Assembly: GCA_016930875.1 (NCBI GenBank)
Contig: JAFGFW010000158.1
Span: forward strand, 1 to 41,910
Length of the DNA stretch: 41,910 bases
Direction: 5' to 3'
DNA from: Deltaproteobacteria bacterium
Lineage (GTDB): Bacteria > Desulfobacterota > Desulfobacteria > Desulfobacterales > C00003060
Shown: in pieces, positions 25,824 to 32,998 of the stretch
How the letters are laid out: each line of letters opens with the position of its first letter
How positions within the stretch are numbered: the first letter of the stretch is position 1
Position numbers and translations under genes: made by a program
Notes under the pieces: model-generated
Told to the model about the DNA's origin: nothing
The model's input: the letters and a program-made list of their open reading frames with translations, nothing else
Databases searched by the model: none

Positions 25824-25836
25824 TAACCTATTGATA
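25824..25836 (-). promoter_or_regulatory. IHF-like site of P3
   Basis: The minus strand reads TATCAATAGGTTA, a full match to WATCAANNNNTTR, centred at -39. Confidence 0.7.
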
Positions 25837-25872
25837 ATGCAGGTTTTTGTATGATTGTCACGAAGAGAAACC

Positions 25873-26020
25873 AGAACTAACAGTTCCGATCTTGATGGGA
25901 GGAAACTTGATCAGGCGGGTGATAGAGCGATGTATGTAATGCAGTCTATTGAAATAATGGAGGATTAAATGATACGAACTTTGAGTTCCGGTTTTCTTAA
26001 CTATCGGAACTCAAAGTTCT
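25873..26020 (-). promoter_or_regulatory. Enhancer array of P3 (three palindromes)
   Basis: AGAAC-TAACA-GTTCC at 25873-25887, CGAAC-TTTGA-GTTCC at 25975-25989 and GGAAC-TCAAA-GTTCT at 26006-26020. Centres lie near -89, -191 and -222; steps are 102 and 31 bp. The distal site overlaps the last codons of the activator gene. GATAGAGCG (25921) and CTATTGAAATA (25946) match the P2 array at identical offsets. The 300-bp gap between the two genes holds only this regulatory module. Confidence 0.92.
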
Positions 26021-27441
26021 TCTCTGTGGGTAAGCTTAATAGGTGATTTGAACTCTTCCTTTCTGATGCCATATTTTTTCATCAATTTATGTAGTTGACG
26101 GGCACTGATTCCGGCTGCCTCGGCAGTCTGTTTTATTTGACCCTTGTTTGCAGCCAAGGCCCCTTCCAAATAGTACCTTTCAGTGTGTTCCATAGCCGCA
26201 CGTCTCGCCTCGGCCAGGGTAAGAGAAATGTCCGCCTTGACTTGTACCTGCGAAGGATCAGAGGTAAAAAGCTCGTTTGGGAAGCCCTCAGGCGTCAGTA
26301 TTGGAGACGCTTCTAATATATAGGCACGCTCCATAAGGTTTTCCAGTTCACGGATGTTTCCGGGCCATGAGTAGTTTCTAAAGGCTTCCATCACATCTGG
26401 ATGAATGTCGCGAATCTCCTTTAGATCAAATTTGTTCAGCCTTTTAAGAATGACCTCGACAATATATGCGACGTCCTCCATTCTCTCTCTCAATGGCGGG
26501 ATTTCGAGCGGGAACACATTTAACCGATAATAGAGGTCTCTTCTAAATTGGCCGGCTTCGCACATTTTCACTAAGTCCGTATTCGTGGCCCCTATGACTC
26601 TCACATTGGCCTCTATCGTCTCTTCCCCTCCAACGCGATGAAAAGTCCCATCCTGGAGTATTTCCAAGAGCTTGATCTGTGCAGAGGGCGTAATGGTGCC
26701 GATTTCGTCAAGGAAGATCGTGCCCTCCTGGGCGATCTCAAACTTGCCCAGCTTTCTCCGGACAGCCCCTGTGAACGCACCCTTCTCGTGTCCGAACAGC
26801 TCACTTTCCAAAAGGCTGTCCGGGATCGCGCCGCAATGAACACTGATGAACGGGCCATCGTTTCGGTTACTATGCCGATAAATCAGTCTCGCTAACACGC
26901 CTTTTCCCGTTCCTGTTTCACCGCTCAGCAGGACCGTGCTTTTGGTTGGCGCCACGGATCGCACCTTATCAAAGACCGTTTTCATCAAGGAGCTTCTCGT
27001 CCGCACGATTTCGATGGAATCCTCTTGCCAAAATCTGTCCCGAAGATAATCGAGTTCGGATTCCATGATGATAGATTCATAAATACTTTCGGTGACATGT
27101 TTGACCTCATCCGGATTGATAGGATAGGTGAGATAATCGCTGGCTCCCGCCTTGACTGCCCTCACGGCTTCCCTGATCATTTCCTGAGATGACATGACAA
27201 TGATTTGAGCCGTCGGATACGCATGCCAAAATGGTTGCAATGTCGTCTTGTAGTTGTTGTCAGGCATCGAGCCGCAAAGAATTTCCACATCTATAAATAG
27301 GAATTCATACCGCTTTTTCCGAAAGATCTCCAAACAGCCACCCTGGCTGGACACCACATCGACCCTATATTCTGAGCGCATGCTAGCCCGGATCGCATTA
27401 CAGGCCGATTGGTTTTTAGAAGCAACCAGAACGCCTTTCAT
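26011..27441 (-). CDS. Sigma-54-dependent activator with a degenerate receiver domain
   Basis: A 476-residue NtrC-type protein. Residues 1-120 are a receiver fold with the phosphoacceptor position kept (Asp51 in FLFIDVE). The acidic pair near the N terminus is missing (VLVASKN) and the conserved lysine is Tyr106 (YLTYPIN). Residues 145-380 are the AAA+ domain: Walker A GETGTGKG (174-181), GAFTGA loop (221-226) for sigma-54 contact, Walker B GTIFLDEIG. A Fis-type HTH follows (IKQTAEAAGISARQLHKLMK). Start ATG 27441 has GGAGG at five bases. The gene is bracketed by arrays P3 and P4, so it is the best candidate to bind the palindromes. Phosphorylation control is doubtful. Confidence 0.93.
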   Translation of the reverse strand: MKGVLVASKNQSACNAIRASMRSEYRVDVVSSQGGCLEIFRKKRYEFLFIDVEILCGSMPDNNYKTTLQPFWHAYPTAQIIVMSSQEMIREAVRAVKAGASDYLTYPINPDEVKHVTESIYESIIMESELDYLRDRFWQEDSIEIVRTRSSLMKTVFDKVRSVAPTKSTVLLSGETGTGKGVLARLIYRHSNRNDGPFISVHCGAIPDSLLESELFGHEKGAFTGAVRRKLGKFEIAQEGTIFLDEIGTITPSAQIKLLEILQDGTFHRVGGEETIEANVRVIGATNTDLVKMCEAGQFRRDLYYRLNVFPLEIPPLRERMEDVAYIVEVILKRLNKFDLKEIRDIHPDVMEAFRNYSWPGNIRELENLMERAYILEASPILTPEGFPNELFTSDPSQVQVKADISLTLAEARRAAMEHTERYYLEGALAANKGQIKQTAEAAGISARQLHKLMKKYGIRKEEFKSPIKLTHREEL

Positions 27442-27483
27442 CCATACCTCCACGGTCATATCAATGGTGATTGAGATTAGATC

Positions 27484-27512
27484 AATTTATTGTCGTGGCT
27501 CAAAAACCTCAA
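27484..27512 (-). promoter_or_regulatory. Possible sigma-70 promoter of the activator gene
   Basis: The minus strand has TTGAGG (27512-27507), a 17-bp spacer and TAAATT (27489-27484). It is a moderate match, placed about 40 bp before the chosen start codon. It would give basal activator expression independent of sigma-54. Confidence 0.4.
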
Positions 27513-27563
27513 GCCCTTTTCCACATATTGCACCACAAATTTAAGGCTTACAACACAAAAAAC

Positions 27564-27712
27564 AGAACCATGAGTTCTAATCATGAAAAATACCGGAATC
27601 TAGAGTTCCGGTCTACAAGTTTTCCATTTATTTCAGTCCGTTGAACAATCATAGAAGTCTTTACGGAGGGCAAAGGGTATATTTTTCTGCAAGTATCGGA
27701 ACCAGTAGTTCC
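27564..27712 (+). promoter_or_regulatory. Enhancer array of P4 (three palindromes)
   Basis: AGAAC-CATGA-GTTCT at 27564-27578, GGAAT-CTAGA-GTTCC at 27595-27609 and GGAAC-CAGTA-GTTCC at 27698-27712. Centres lie near -223, -192 and -89 of the plus-strand promoter P4; steps are 31 and 103 bp. This is the P3 layout in mirror image on the other side of the activator gene. The sites also lie 100-260 bp upstream of that gene, so autoregulation is possible. Confidence 0.92.
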
Positions 27713-27748
27713 GCTTGCCATTTTGTCTCAACACAACAAACCCTGCAA

Positions 27749-27761
27749 TATCAAATGATTA
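27749..27761 (+). promoter_or_regulatory. IHF-like site of P4
   Basis: TATCAAATGATTA, a full match to WATCAANNNNTTR, centred at -39. Confidence 0.7.
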
Positions 27762-27767
27762 TAGTTC

Positions 27768-27782
27768 TGGCACGGGTAATGC
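27768..27782 (+). promoter_or_regulatory. Sigma-54 promoter P4
   Basis: TGGCACGGGTAATGC: perfect -24 box and a -12 box with one change (ATGC for TTGC) that keeps the key GC. Predicted start near 27794, inside the groEL remnant. Confidence 0.85.
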
Positions 27783-28144
27783 TTTTGGCTGGAGACGGGA
27801 CGACCACAGCCACAGTACTTGCTCAGGCGATCTACCGGCAGGGTCTGAAGCTTGTGACAGCGGGCAGTCCTTCTGTTTAGGAGGGGGTTATAGTCGGTGG
27901 TGGCGTAGCCTTTGTTCGGTGTATTTCGGGACTGGAGAAGCTCAAGCTTGCCGGAGGCCAGCAGTTTGGTGTCAACTTCGTTCAGAGGGCCCTTGAGGAG
28001 CCGCTGAGGCAGATCGCAGAGAATGCGGGCCATGACGGCTCAGTCGTGGTCGAGGAAGTCAAAGCGGAAAAGGGAAGCTTCGGCTTCAATGCGGAGACAG
28101 AGAAGTTCGAAGAGCTGATGAAAGAGAAGGCCGGTAGAGCCTGA
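27779..28144 (+). pseudogene. groEL remnant with an in-frame stop and a large internal deletion
   Basis: The frame from 27779 reads [20 protein letters not shown] (GroEL equatorial region near residue 85), reaches TAG at 27878-27880, then continues in the same frame with [19 protein letters not shown] and [20 protein letters not shown] up to [12 protein letters not shown] and TGA. About 290 residues (most of the intermediate and apical domains) are missing at the TAG junction; the first 84 and the last part are also gone. It cannot make a chaperonin. Homology begins at the predicted start of transcription of P4. It differs enough from the intact groEL to be a separate ancient copy. It now serves as the leader of the two small genes downstream. 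Confidence 0.88.
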
Positions 28145-28146
28145 CT

Positions 28147-28452
28147 ATGAGCACAACGGCATTCAGAAAGGAGGTGAAAAAAAACCAGGGAACAGGCGAT
28201 GAACTGACCACGGTTAGGGGCATTATGATCCCGGTGGATTGGGATGAAGAAGGCAATGCGCTTGCTGCTGCTATTTCGGGCTCAGATGAGCAGGAGTACG
28301 TAATTGAACAAGATGAAAAGGGGAAAGAATTGCGGGAGCTCATAAGGCAAGAGATAGAGGTCATCGGCGTGGTCAGAAAGGCAATCAAAGGTCGCAAGAC
28401 CGTTACAGTGAAAAGTTACAGGTTGAAAACGGATGGTGATTGGCAAGGATGA
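28147..28452 (+). CDS. Small OB-like protein without signal peptide (paralogue B)
   Basis: A 101-residue protein. Its core (TTVRGIMIPVDWDEEGNALA, then EYVIEQDEKGKELRELI and GRKTVTVKSYR) matches the proteins at 22553 and 28495. It has no signal peptide; the first 20 residues are polar and basic. A GGAGGTG stretch lies inside its first codons and the ATG directly follows the stop of the groEL remnant (TGACTATG), so translation may be coupled to that remnant. It is the first intact gene after promoter P4. Function unknown; cytoplasmic. Confidence 0.75.
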   Translation: MSTTAFRKEVKKNQGTGDELTTVRGIMIPVDWDEEGNALAAAISGSDEQEYVIEQDEKGKELRELIRQEIEVIGVVRKAIKGRKTVTVKSYRLKTDGDWQG

Positions 28453-28494
28453 TCCACGGGAAAAACCATACAATTAAGAAGGGAGTAATTGACA

Positions 28495-28815
28495 ATGAAA
28501 CGGAACAAAAGGTCTTTGATTTCGGGACTCTGCGCCCTGGTATTGCTTTGTGTCGTGTGTGCAACGAATGTGTGTGCCGCAGACCAGGTTACGATTACTG
28601 GAACAGTGTATGCAGTGGCTTGGGATGATATGGACAATGTAACCGCCGTCATTATAGCCGACATGGTCGAGGAATATGTTGTCGTCAACAACGCCGCTGG
28701 ACAAGAATTGTTCAAACTGGACAATAAGATTGTCAAGGCTTCTGGTGTTATTGGCGAAGACAGTAAGGGCAATAAGACCCTTGCTGTTACCAACTACGAG
28801 GTGATGCCGGAATAG
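28495..28815 (+). CDS. Secreted small OB-like protein (paralogue C)
   Basis: A 106-residue protein with a signal peptide (MKRNKRSLISGLCALVLLCV, cleaved near CAA-DQ). The mature part reads QVTITGTVYAVAWDDMDNV, then EEYVVVNNAAGQELFKL and GNKTLAVTNYEVMPE. It is the exported form of the family and would sit in the periplasm or outside. GGGAG nine bases before ATG 28495 sets the start; a TTG two codons earlier is less likely. It is followed by a strong terminator, so P4, the groEL remnant and the two small genes form one transcript. Confidence 0.8.
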   Translation: MKRNKRSLISGLCALVLLCVVCATNVCAADQVTITGTVYAVAWDDMDNVTAVIIADMVEEYVVVNNAAGQELFKLDNKIVKASGVIGEDSKGNKTLAVTNYEVMPE

Positions 28816-28876
28816 GGTCAAGAGAAAAGGGGGTCCGCGCAAACAGATTGAATAAATACTGTCGTCGTGACCCCGT

Positions 28877-28903
28877 GAGGGGGGATTCGTCCCCCCTCTT
28901 TTT
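28877..28903 (+). terminator. Rho-independent terminator
   Basis: GAGGGGGG at 28877-28884, loop ATTCGT, CCCCCCTC at 28891-28898, then five T. A perfect eight-pair stem with a T-run, ending the P4 transcript. Confidence 0.93.
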
Positions 28904-28983
28904 CGAATAAAAGGAGCTGCATTGCTCCCAAAGACCCTGGGTTTCGTGGAAACCTTTATTCTGATCAACAAAGGAGGAAAGTA

Positions 28984-29256
28984 GTGACAAAGACACAACT
29001 CATTGAACAGATTGCAAATGAAGCCAGCATCTCAAAGGATGAGGCAGGCAGGGCCCTTGACTCGCTTTTTGACAGCATCGCGGAGGCCATCAAAGAGGAG
29101 GATGGCAGAATCACACTCCCTGGTTTGGGCACGTTTTCAAAAGTTTATCGGAAAGCCCGTCAGGGAGTAAATCCCTCAACTGGTGAAAAAATAACCATTA
29201 AGGCCCGTCATGCGATGAGGTTTAAACCCGGCAAAGCCCTGAAAGACGCTATCTGA
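28984..29256 (+). CDS. HU family DNA-binding protein
   Basis: A 90-residue HU/IHF-type protein. The N-terminal helices (MTKTQLIEQIANEASISKDE) and the DNA-binding arm (ARQGVNPSTGEKITIKA) are complete, with the end MRFKPGKALKDAI. It binds and bends DNA with little sequence preference as a dimer. The start codon is GTG, preceded by AAAGGAGGAAAGTA; the second HU gene at 34777 has nearly the same leader (AAAGGAGGAAAGTATC). The terminator just before separates it from P4. It could contribute bending at the sigma-54 promoters. Confidence 0.92.
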   Translation: MTKTQLIEQIANEASISKDEAGRALDSLFDSIAEAIKEEDGRITLPGLGTFSKVYRKARQGVNPSTGEKITIKARHAMRFKPGKALKDAI

Positions 29257-29357
29257 GAATGTTCTGGCGCAATGTGAGGTGACGCGGCGGACGAGTGGTG
29301 ACGCGTTTTCCAAGTTTTCCATTTGGCTCAGGATCGAAATCGTTTTTAGGAGGATTT

Positions 29358-29417
29358 ATGAAAAATGAAGAACCAGACCCGTGGATACGGCCCCCATTTA
29401 ATGCTGGATCTGAATGA
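29358..29417 (+). other. Possible 19-codon leader frame overlapping the speD start
   Basis: ATG at 29358 follows AGGAGG at four bases and reads 19 codons to TGA at 29415, in another frame than speD (ATG 29365). The speD start is further from the same ribosome site. It may affect speD initiation, or the overlap may be chance. Confidence 0.3.
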
Positions 29418-29784
29418 TTGCAATCCGGTAATCCTAGATGATCTTAACGCTTGCTTCAAACTGTTGAACGAGCTACCCGATAAGATCGGCATGACAAAGA
29501 TAACCCAACCCTACGTGTTTCGATACAGCGGGCTGGTACCCGAAGATGAAGGGATTACCGGAGTGACCGTCATCGCCGAGAGTCATATCTCACTTCATAC
29601 CTACCCAAGGAAAAACTTCGTATTTGTGGACCTGTTTTCATGCAAACCATTCGATGTGGAGAGAGCCAAGGACTATATCGTCCAATTCTTCCAGTCGAAG
29701 TCCCCCGCAGTTCACATACAAGAACGCGGCTCAGCCTTTGCCAGAGCCATCCGACTCCATCATAGGGATTCTCATGAAATTTAG
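29365..29784 (+). CDS. speD: S-adenosylmethionine decarboxylase proenzyme
   Basis: A 139-residue protein of the short prokaryotic type. The self-cleavage motif ESHISLHTYP lies at residues 72-81; cleavage before Ser73 makes the pyruvoyl group. The DLFSCKPFDVERAKDYI region near 90-106 is also typical. It makes decarboxylated AdoMet, the aminopropyl donor for spermidine. No aminopropyl transferase (speE) is present in this cluster. It overlaps the start of the agmatinase gene by 11 bp. The family assignment is certain; the pathway end product here is not. Confidence 0.95.
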   Translation: MKNQTRGYGPHLMLDLNDCNPVILDDLNACFKLLNELPDKIGMTKITQPYVFRYSGLVPEDEGITGVTVIAESHISLHTYPRKNFVFVDLFSCKPFDVERAKDYIVQFFQSKSPAVHIQERGSAFARAIRLHHRDSHEI

Positions 29785-30649
29785 TGTGCATCCTGGCGCT
29801 TTTGGCGCTGTTCCCGAAGAATTTTGCCGGTATGAAACGGCATCCATTGCCATTTTACCCGTTCCCTACGACGGCACATCCACATGGATGAGAGGCTCAA
29901 GCCGTGGACCCCAGGCTCTAATAGATGCCTCTGCCAATCTGGAATTATACGACATTGAAACCGATTCCGAGGTGTTCAAGCACGGCATTGTCACTCTGGA
30001 CCCCGTTTCGTGCCCGGACGATCCGGAAGCAATGGTCACTGTTGTCTATGAACGTGCAAGGCGCATTTTGCAGGACGGGAAATTCATCGTTGGAATAGGT
30101 GGCGAGCATTCCATTTCGGTGGGATTGGTGCGCGCCACGGCAGAAAAATTCCGAAACCTATCCGTTCTTCAGTTTGACGCTCACTCTGATACGCGTAGTG
30201 AGTATAAGGGCAGCCCGTACAATCACGCCTGTGTTATGTCAAGAATTGGTGAAATCTGTCCTTATGTTCAGGCGGGCATTCGGAGTATGGATTCTTCCGA
30301 ACTGAACAGATTGAATCGTGACCGGACGTTTTTCGCCCATGAAATTATTAAGCGTTCAGACGTAACCCGCAAAATGCTGAAGGCATTAACACACAATGTT
30401 TATATCACGATTGATTTGGACGTTTTTGACCCCTCCATTATGCCGTCCACCGGGACTCCGGAACCAGGGGGATTGGATTGGTATACTCTGCTGGGGCTTG
30501 TTGAATCAGTGGCAAGGGAAAAGGACGTGATCGGAATGGATGTGACTGAGCTATTGCCCAATCCTGCCAACAGAACATCGGATTTTATGGCCGCCAAATT
30601 GGTCTACCGGGTTTTAAGCATGATCTTCGCAAAGAGAAAGGGAAGCTGA
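29774..30649 (+). CDS. speB: Agmatinase (ureohydrolase family)
   Basis: A 291-residue enzyme with the manganese-site motifs in order: GIGGEHSISVG, QFDAHSDTR, then TIDLDVFDPSIMP and TGTPEPGGLDW. It hydrolyses agmatine to putrescine and urea in the cytoplasm. Agmatinase is favoured over arginase because of its company with speD and the deoxyhypusine-synthase-like gene. Start ATG 29774 lies inside the speD end; the frame open further upstream is the speD shadow. Its stop overlaps the next start (TGATG), so the three genes are coupled. Confidence 0.9.
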   Translation: MKFSVHPGAFGAVPEEFCRYETASIAILPVPYDGTSTWMRGSSRGPQALIDASANLELYDIETDSEVFKHGIVTLDPVSCPDDPEAMVTVVYERARRILQDGKFIVGIGGEHSISVGLVRATAEKFRNLSVLQFDAHSDTRSEYKGSPYNHACVMSRIGEICPYVQAGIRSMDSSELNRLNRDRTFFAHEIIKRSDVTRKMLKALTHNVYITIDLDVFDPSIMPSTGTPEPGGLDWYTLLGLVESVAREKDVIGMDVTELLPNPANRTSDFMAAKLVYRVLSMIFAKRKGS

Positions 30650-31671
30650 TGGAGAAACAAGATCTCCTAAGAAAACCGATCGAGCATATCGACATCAAGA
30701 CGTTTGATGCCAGACCGATCATAGAGCGTTACGCTTTGATGGCCTTCCAGGCACGGAATCTTGCGAGTGCCGCGGATGTGTATAACCGTATGCTGGCAGA
30801 CCACGACTGCAAAATTATCCTTACACTCGCAGGCTCTCTATTCAGCGCCGGCTTAAAGCATATAGTTGCGGATATGGTTGATCACAATATGGTGGATGTC
30901 ATCGTATCTACGGGCGCAATCATCGTAGATCAGGATTTTTTCGAGGCGCTCGGTTTTAGACATTATATGGGGAGCGCATTCGCGGACGATACGGCGTTAC
31001 GAGAACTTGCCATTGACCGGATCTACGATACGTATATCGACGAAGATGAACTGAGAGTCTGTGACATGGCCATAGCAAAAATTGCCGACATGTTACCTCC
31101 AGGACCGTATTCCTCCAGAGAATTCATCCATGCCATGGGAGCTTATTTGGACAGGGAAGGGTTAAAAGCGGAAAGATCCGCAATTCACTCTGCTTATAAG
31201 AAAGGGGCGCCAATCTTTGTCCCTGCATTTTCTGATTGCTCTGCTGGTTTCGGACTCGTGTACCATCAATGGCACAAGAAAGATGGGCATGTTACCATCG
31301 ATTCCGTCCGGGACTTCCGTGAACTGACAGAGATCAAGTTGGCCGTCAAAGATACGGGCATCATCATGGTAGGTGGTGGGGTACCCAAGAACTTCACTCA
31401 GGACGTCGTGGTGGCCACAGATATCTTGGGTGAAGAAAAGCCCATGCATAAGTACGCCATACAGCTCACCGTGGCTGATGAGCGGGATGGGGGACTATCA
31501 GGGTCCACGCTGAAAGAGGCATGCTCCTGGGGTAAAGTAGACCTGAAGTACGAGCAGATGGTCTTTGGTGAAGCCACTCTTACGTTTCCTCTGCTTGTCA
31601 GCGATGCCTACCACCGAGGTGCCTGGAAGAAAAGAGCGCCCGGGAATCTGTCTAACCTTTTTATGAAGTAA
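30649..31671 (+). CDS. Deoxyhypusine synthase-like enzyme
   Basis: A 340-residue protein of the deoxyhypusine/homospermidine synthase family. NAD-binding stretches (SLFSAGLKHIVADMV, VSTGAIIVDQDFF) are followed by GGGVPKNF and the active-site EACSWGKVD with Lys296 at the catalytic lysine position. Bacteria lack eIF5A hypusine, so the bacterial members are thought to move an aminobutyl group between polyamines, for example to make homospermidine. It is coupled to speB, which would supply putrescine. The exact product is not known from sequence. Confidence 0.88.
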   Translation: MEKQDLLRKPIEHIDIKTFDARPIIERYALMAFQARNLASAADVYNRMLADHDCKIILTLAGSLFSAGLKHIVADMVDHNMVDVIVSTGAIIVDQDFFEALGFRHYMGSAFADDTALRELAIDRIYDTYIDEDELRVCDMAIAKIADMLPPGPYSSREFIHAMGAYLDREGLKAERSAIHSAYKKGAPIFVPAFSDCSAGFGLVYHQWHKKDGHVTIDSVRDFRELTEIKLAVKDTGIIMVGGGVPKNFTQDVVVATDILGEEKPMHKYAIQLTVADERDGGLSGSTLKEACSWGKVDLKYEQMVFGEATLTFPLLVSDAYHRGAWKKRAPGNLSNLFMK

Positions 31672-31745
31672 ATACGGCGAATGGATAACCCATTCTTGAT
31701 TCGAGCGTAACGTCAATGATCTTGAATTTATACAGGGTATAGAAC

Positions 31746-32945
31746 ATGAAACATAAGGATGAGCTTTTGGCCCGGGCTGAGGCCCACATATTCTCCACCG
31801 GTCTGCGGGATGGAGCGACCCATCTCTGTCGGGCCAATATGAAGTATGGGTTGGCCAAGATCCACTGGGTTCAGGAGCGGCTTGGCCTGAAGTCGGATGC
31901 CACCTTCATTTCTAGTCCGGACATGACCATTAGCCGGAATGCCGCCCGGTGGAAGAGCGGGTTTGGCTATGGGGGAAAACTTACCTGGGGCGATGGTGAC
32001 ATCGAACTGGTGATCCTGGATGTAAAACCTAATACCTGCGGGATGCTGGTGGGAGGACTAGACCGATTGCCCGACAGCTCAGAGCTGGTCTGTATGGTCG
32101 ACAAACTAAAAGACCGAAAGAGAGAAATTGATGGGATTGAGATCCAGTGGGACTTCCACCTCTCCAACCACTTCATAGACCTCTTTTGGGTAAAACCCCT
32201 GGGGGATGTCAAATTCTCCGAATATGTCTTTATCATCCATTCGTCTGCCCCTGAATTAACAGGGGATAACTCGATAGGATTCGGCCTCTATTATGACCGC
32301 AGCATGCTCCTTAGAGACACGGCGGAGAGGTTCGATACTCCCTTCGGCCCCCTCCACGTTTTGACCGGCTCTCGGGCCAAGGAATACTATGAGTTCTACC
32401 GCTATGCGGAAGGATACTCCAAAAAAAAGCGTATTCTGGCGGCCGAGGGGCTTTTCGGCGGGTTTCAGCTCATCTCTAACGAAGTGCACCAAGGGCTGGC
32501 GAATATGAACGAGATCATCCTCGGTTGTCACCTACTGCATGAGAACAACCCGGAGCATATCTTTCCCTTAGTATTGAGGGCGGACTTGCCGGCCTATCTG
32601 GTAAAGGGCAAGCCCAACATAGATGAGAAAGAAATCGAATCCCTGGGCTTTGCACAGCGATCAAAAAGGTTGGGGGTATATGATAGGTTGAAGAAGGCCA
32701 ACATCATCCCCCATGGGTCTGGCTATACCTTCCCGGACCTGCTGAGTGTTTGCCGGGTCTTCGAACATAACGATCACAGATACTTCGAGGTAGACCTGCT
32801 CAATGACCGGGGCAAAAAGGTGCTCTCCGACGTTAGGGAAATCCCTTACACCTATCGGGGCCGGGAAGTAGTGCTCAAAACATTGGAGCTGAATCTGTGT
32901 GAACTGGTGGCCAAGTTGCTTCCCCGATATGTGCTCAAGATATAG
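31746..32945 (+). CDS. Conserved-looking hypothetical protein, 399 aa
   Basis: I do not recognise this family. The protein is soluble, 399 residues, starting MKHKDELLARAEAHIFSTGL. It holds a DGDIELVILDVKPNTCGMLV segment, an IQWDFHLSNHFIDLFWVK segment rich in His and Asp, and a HEVHQ-like VHQGLANMNEII. The His/Asp clusters could bind a metal. No signal peptide or membrane helix. It lies 74 bp after the polyamine genes and 53 bp before the HD-domain gene on the same strand. An enzyme role is plausible, but no reaction is proposed. Confidence 0.7.
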   Translation: MKHKDELLARAEAHIFSTGLRDGATHLCRANMKYGLAKIHWVQERLGLKSDATFISSPDMTISRNAARWKSGFGYGGKLTWGDGDIELVILDVKPNTCGMLVGGLDRLPDSSELVCMVDKLKDRKREIDGIEIQWDFHLSNHFIDLFWVKPLGDVKFSEYVFIIHSSAPELTGDNSIGFGLYYDRSMLLRDTAERFDTPFGPLHVLTGSRAKEYYEFYRYAEGYSKKKRILAAEGLFGGFQLISNEVHQGLANMNEIILGCHLLHENNPEHIFPLVLRADLPAYLVKGKPNIDEKEIESLGFAQRSKRLGVYDRLKKANIIPHGSGYTFPDLLSVCRVFEHNDHRYFEVDLLNDRGKKVLSDVREIPYTYRGREVVLKTLELNLCELVAKLLPRYVLKI

Positions 32946-32998
32946 GACAATGGTCCTTCAATTAGCCATAATATGCCGTGTGAGAGAGGAGTTCATCT

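Noticed and set aside
27878-27880. TAG in the groEL relic as a pyrrolysine or read-through codon
   Set aside because: It lies at a deletion junction lacking most of the protein; decay is simpler.
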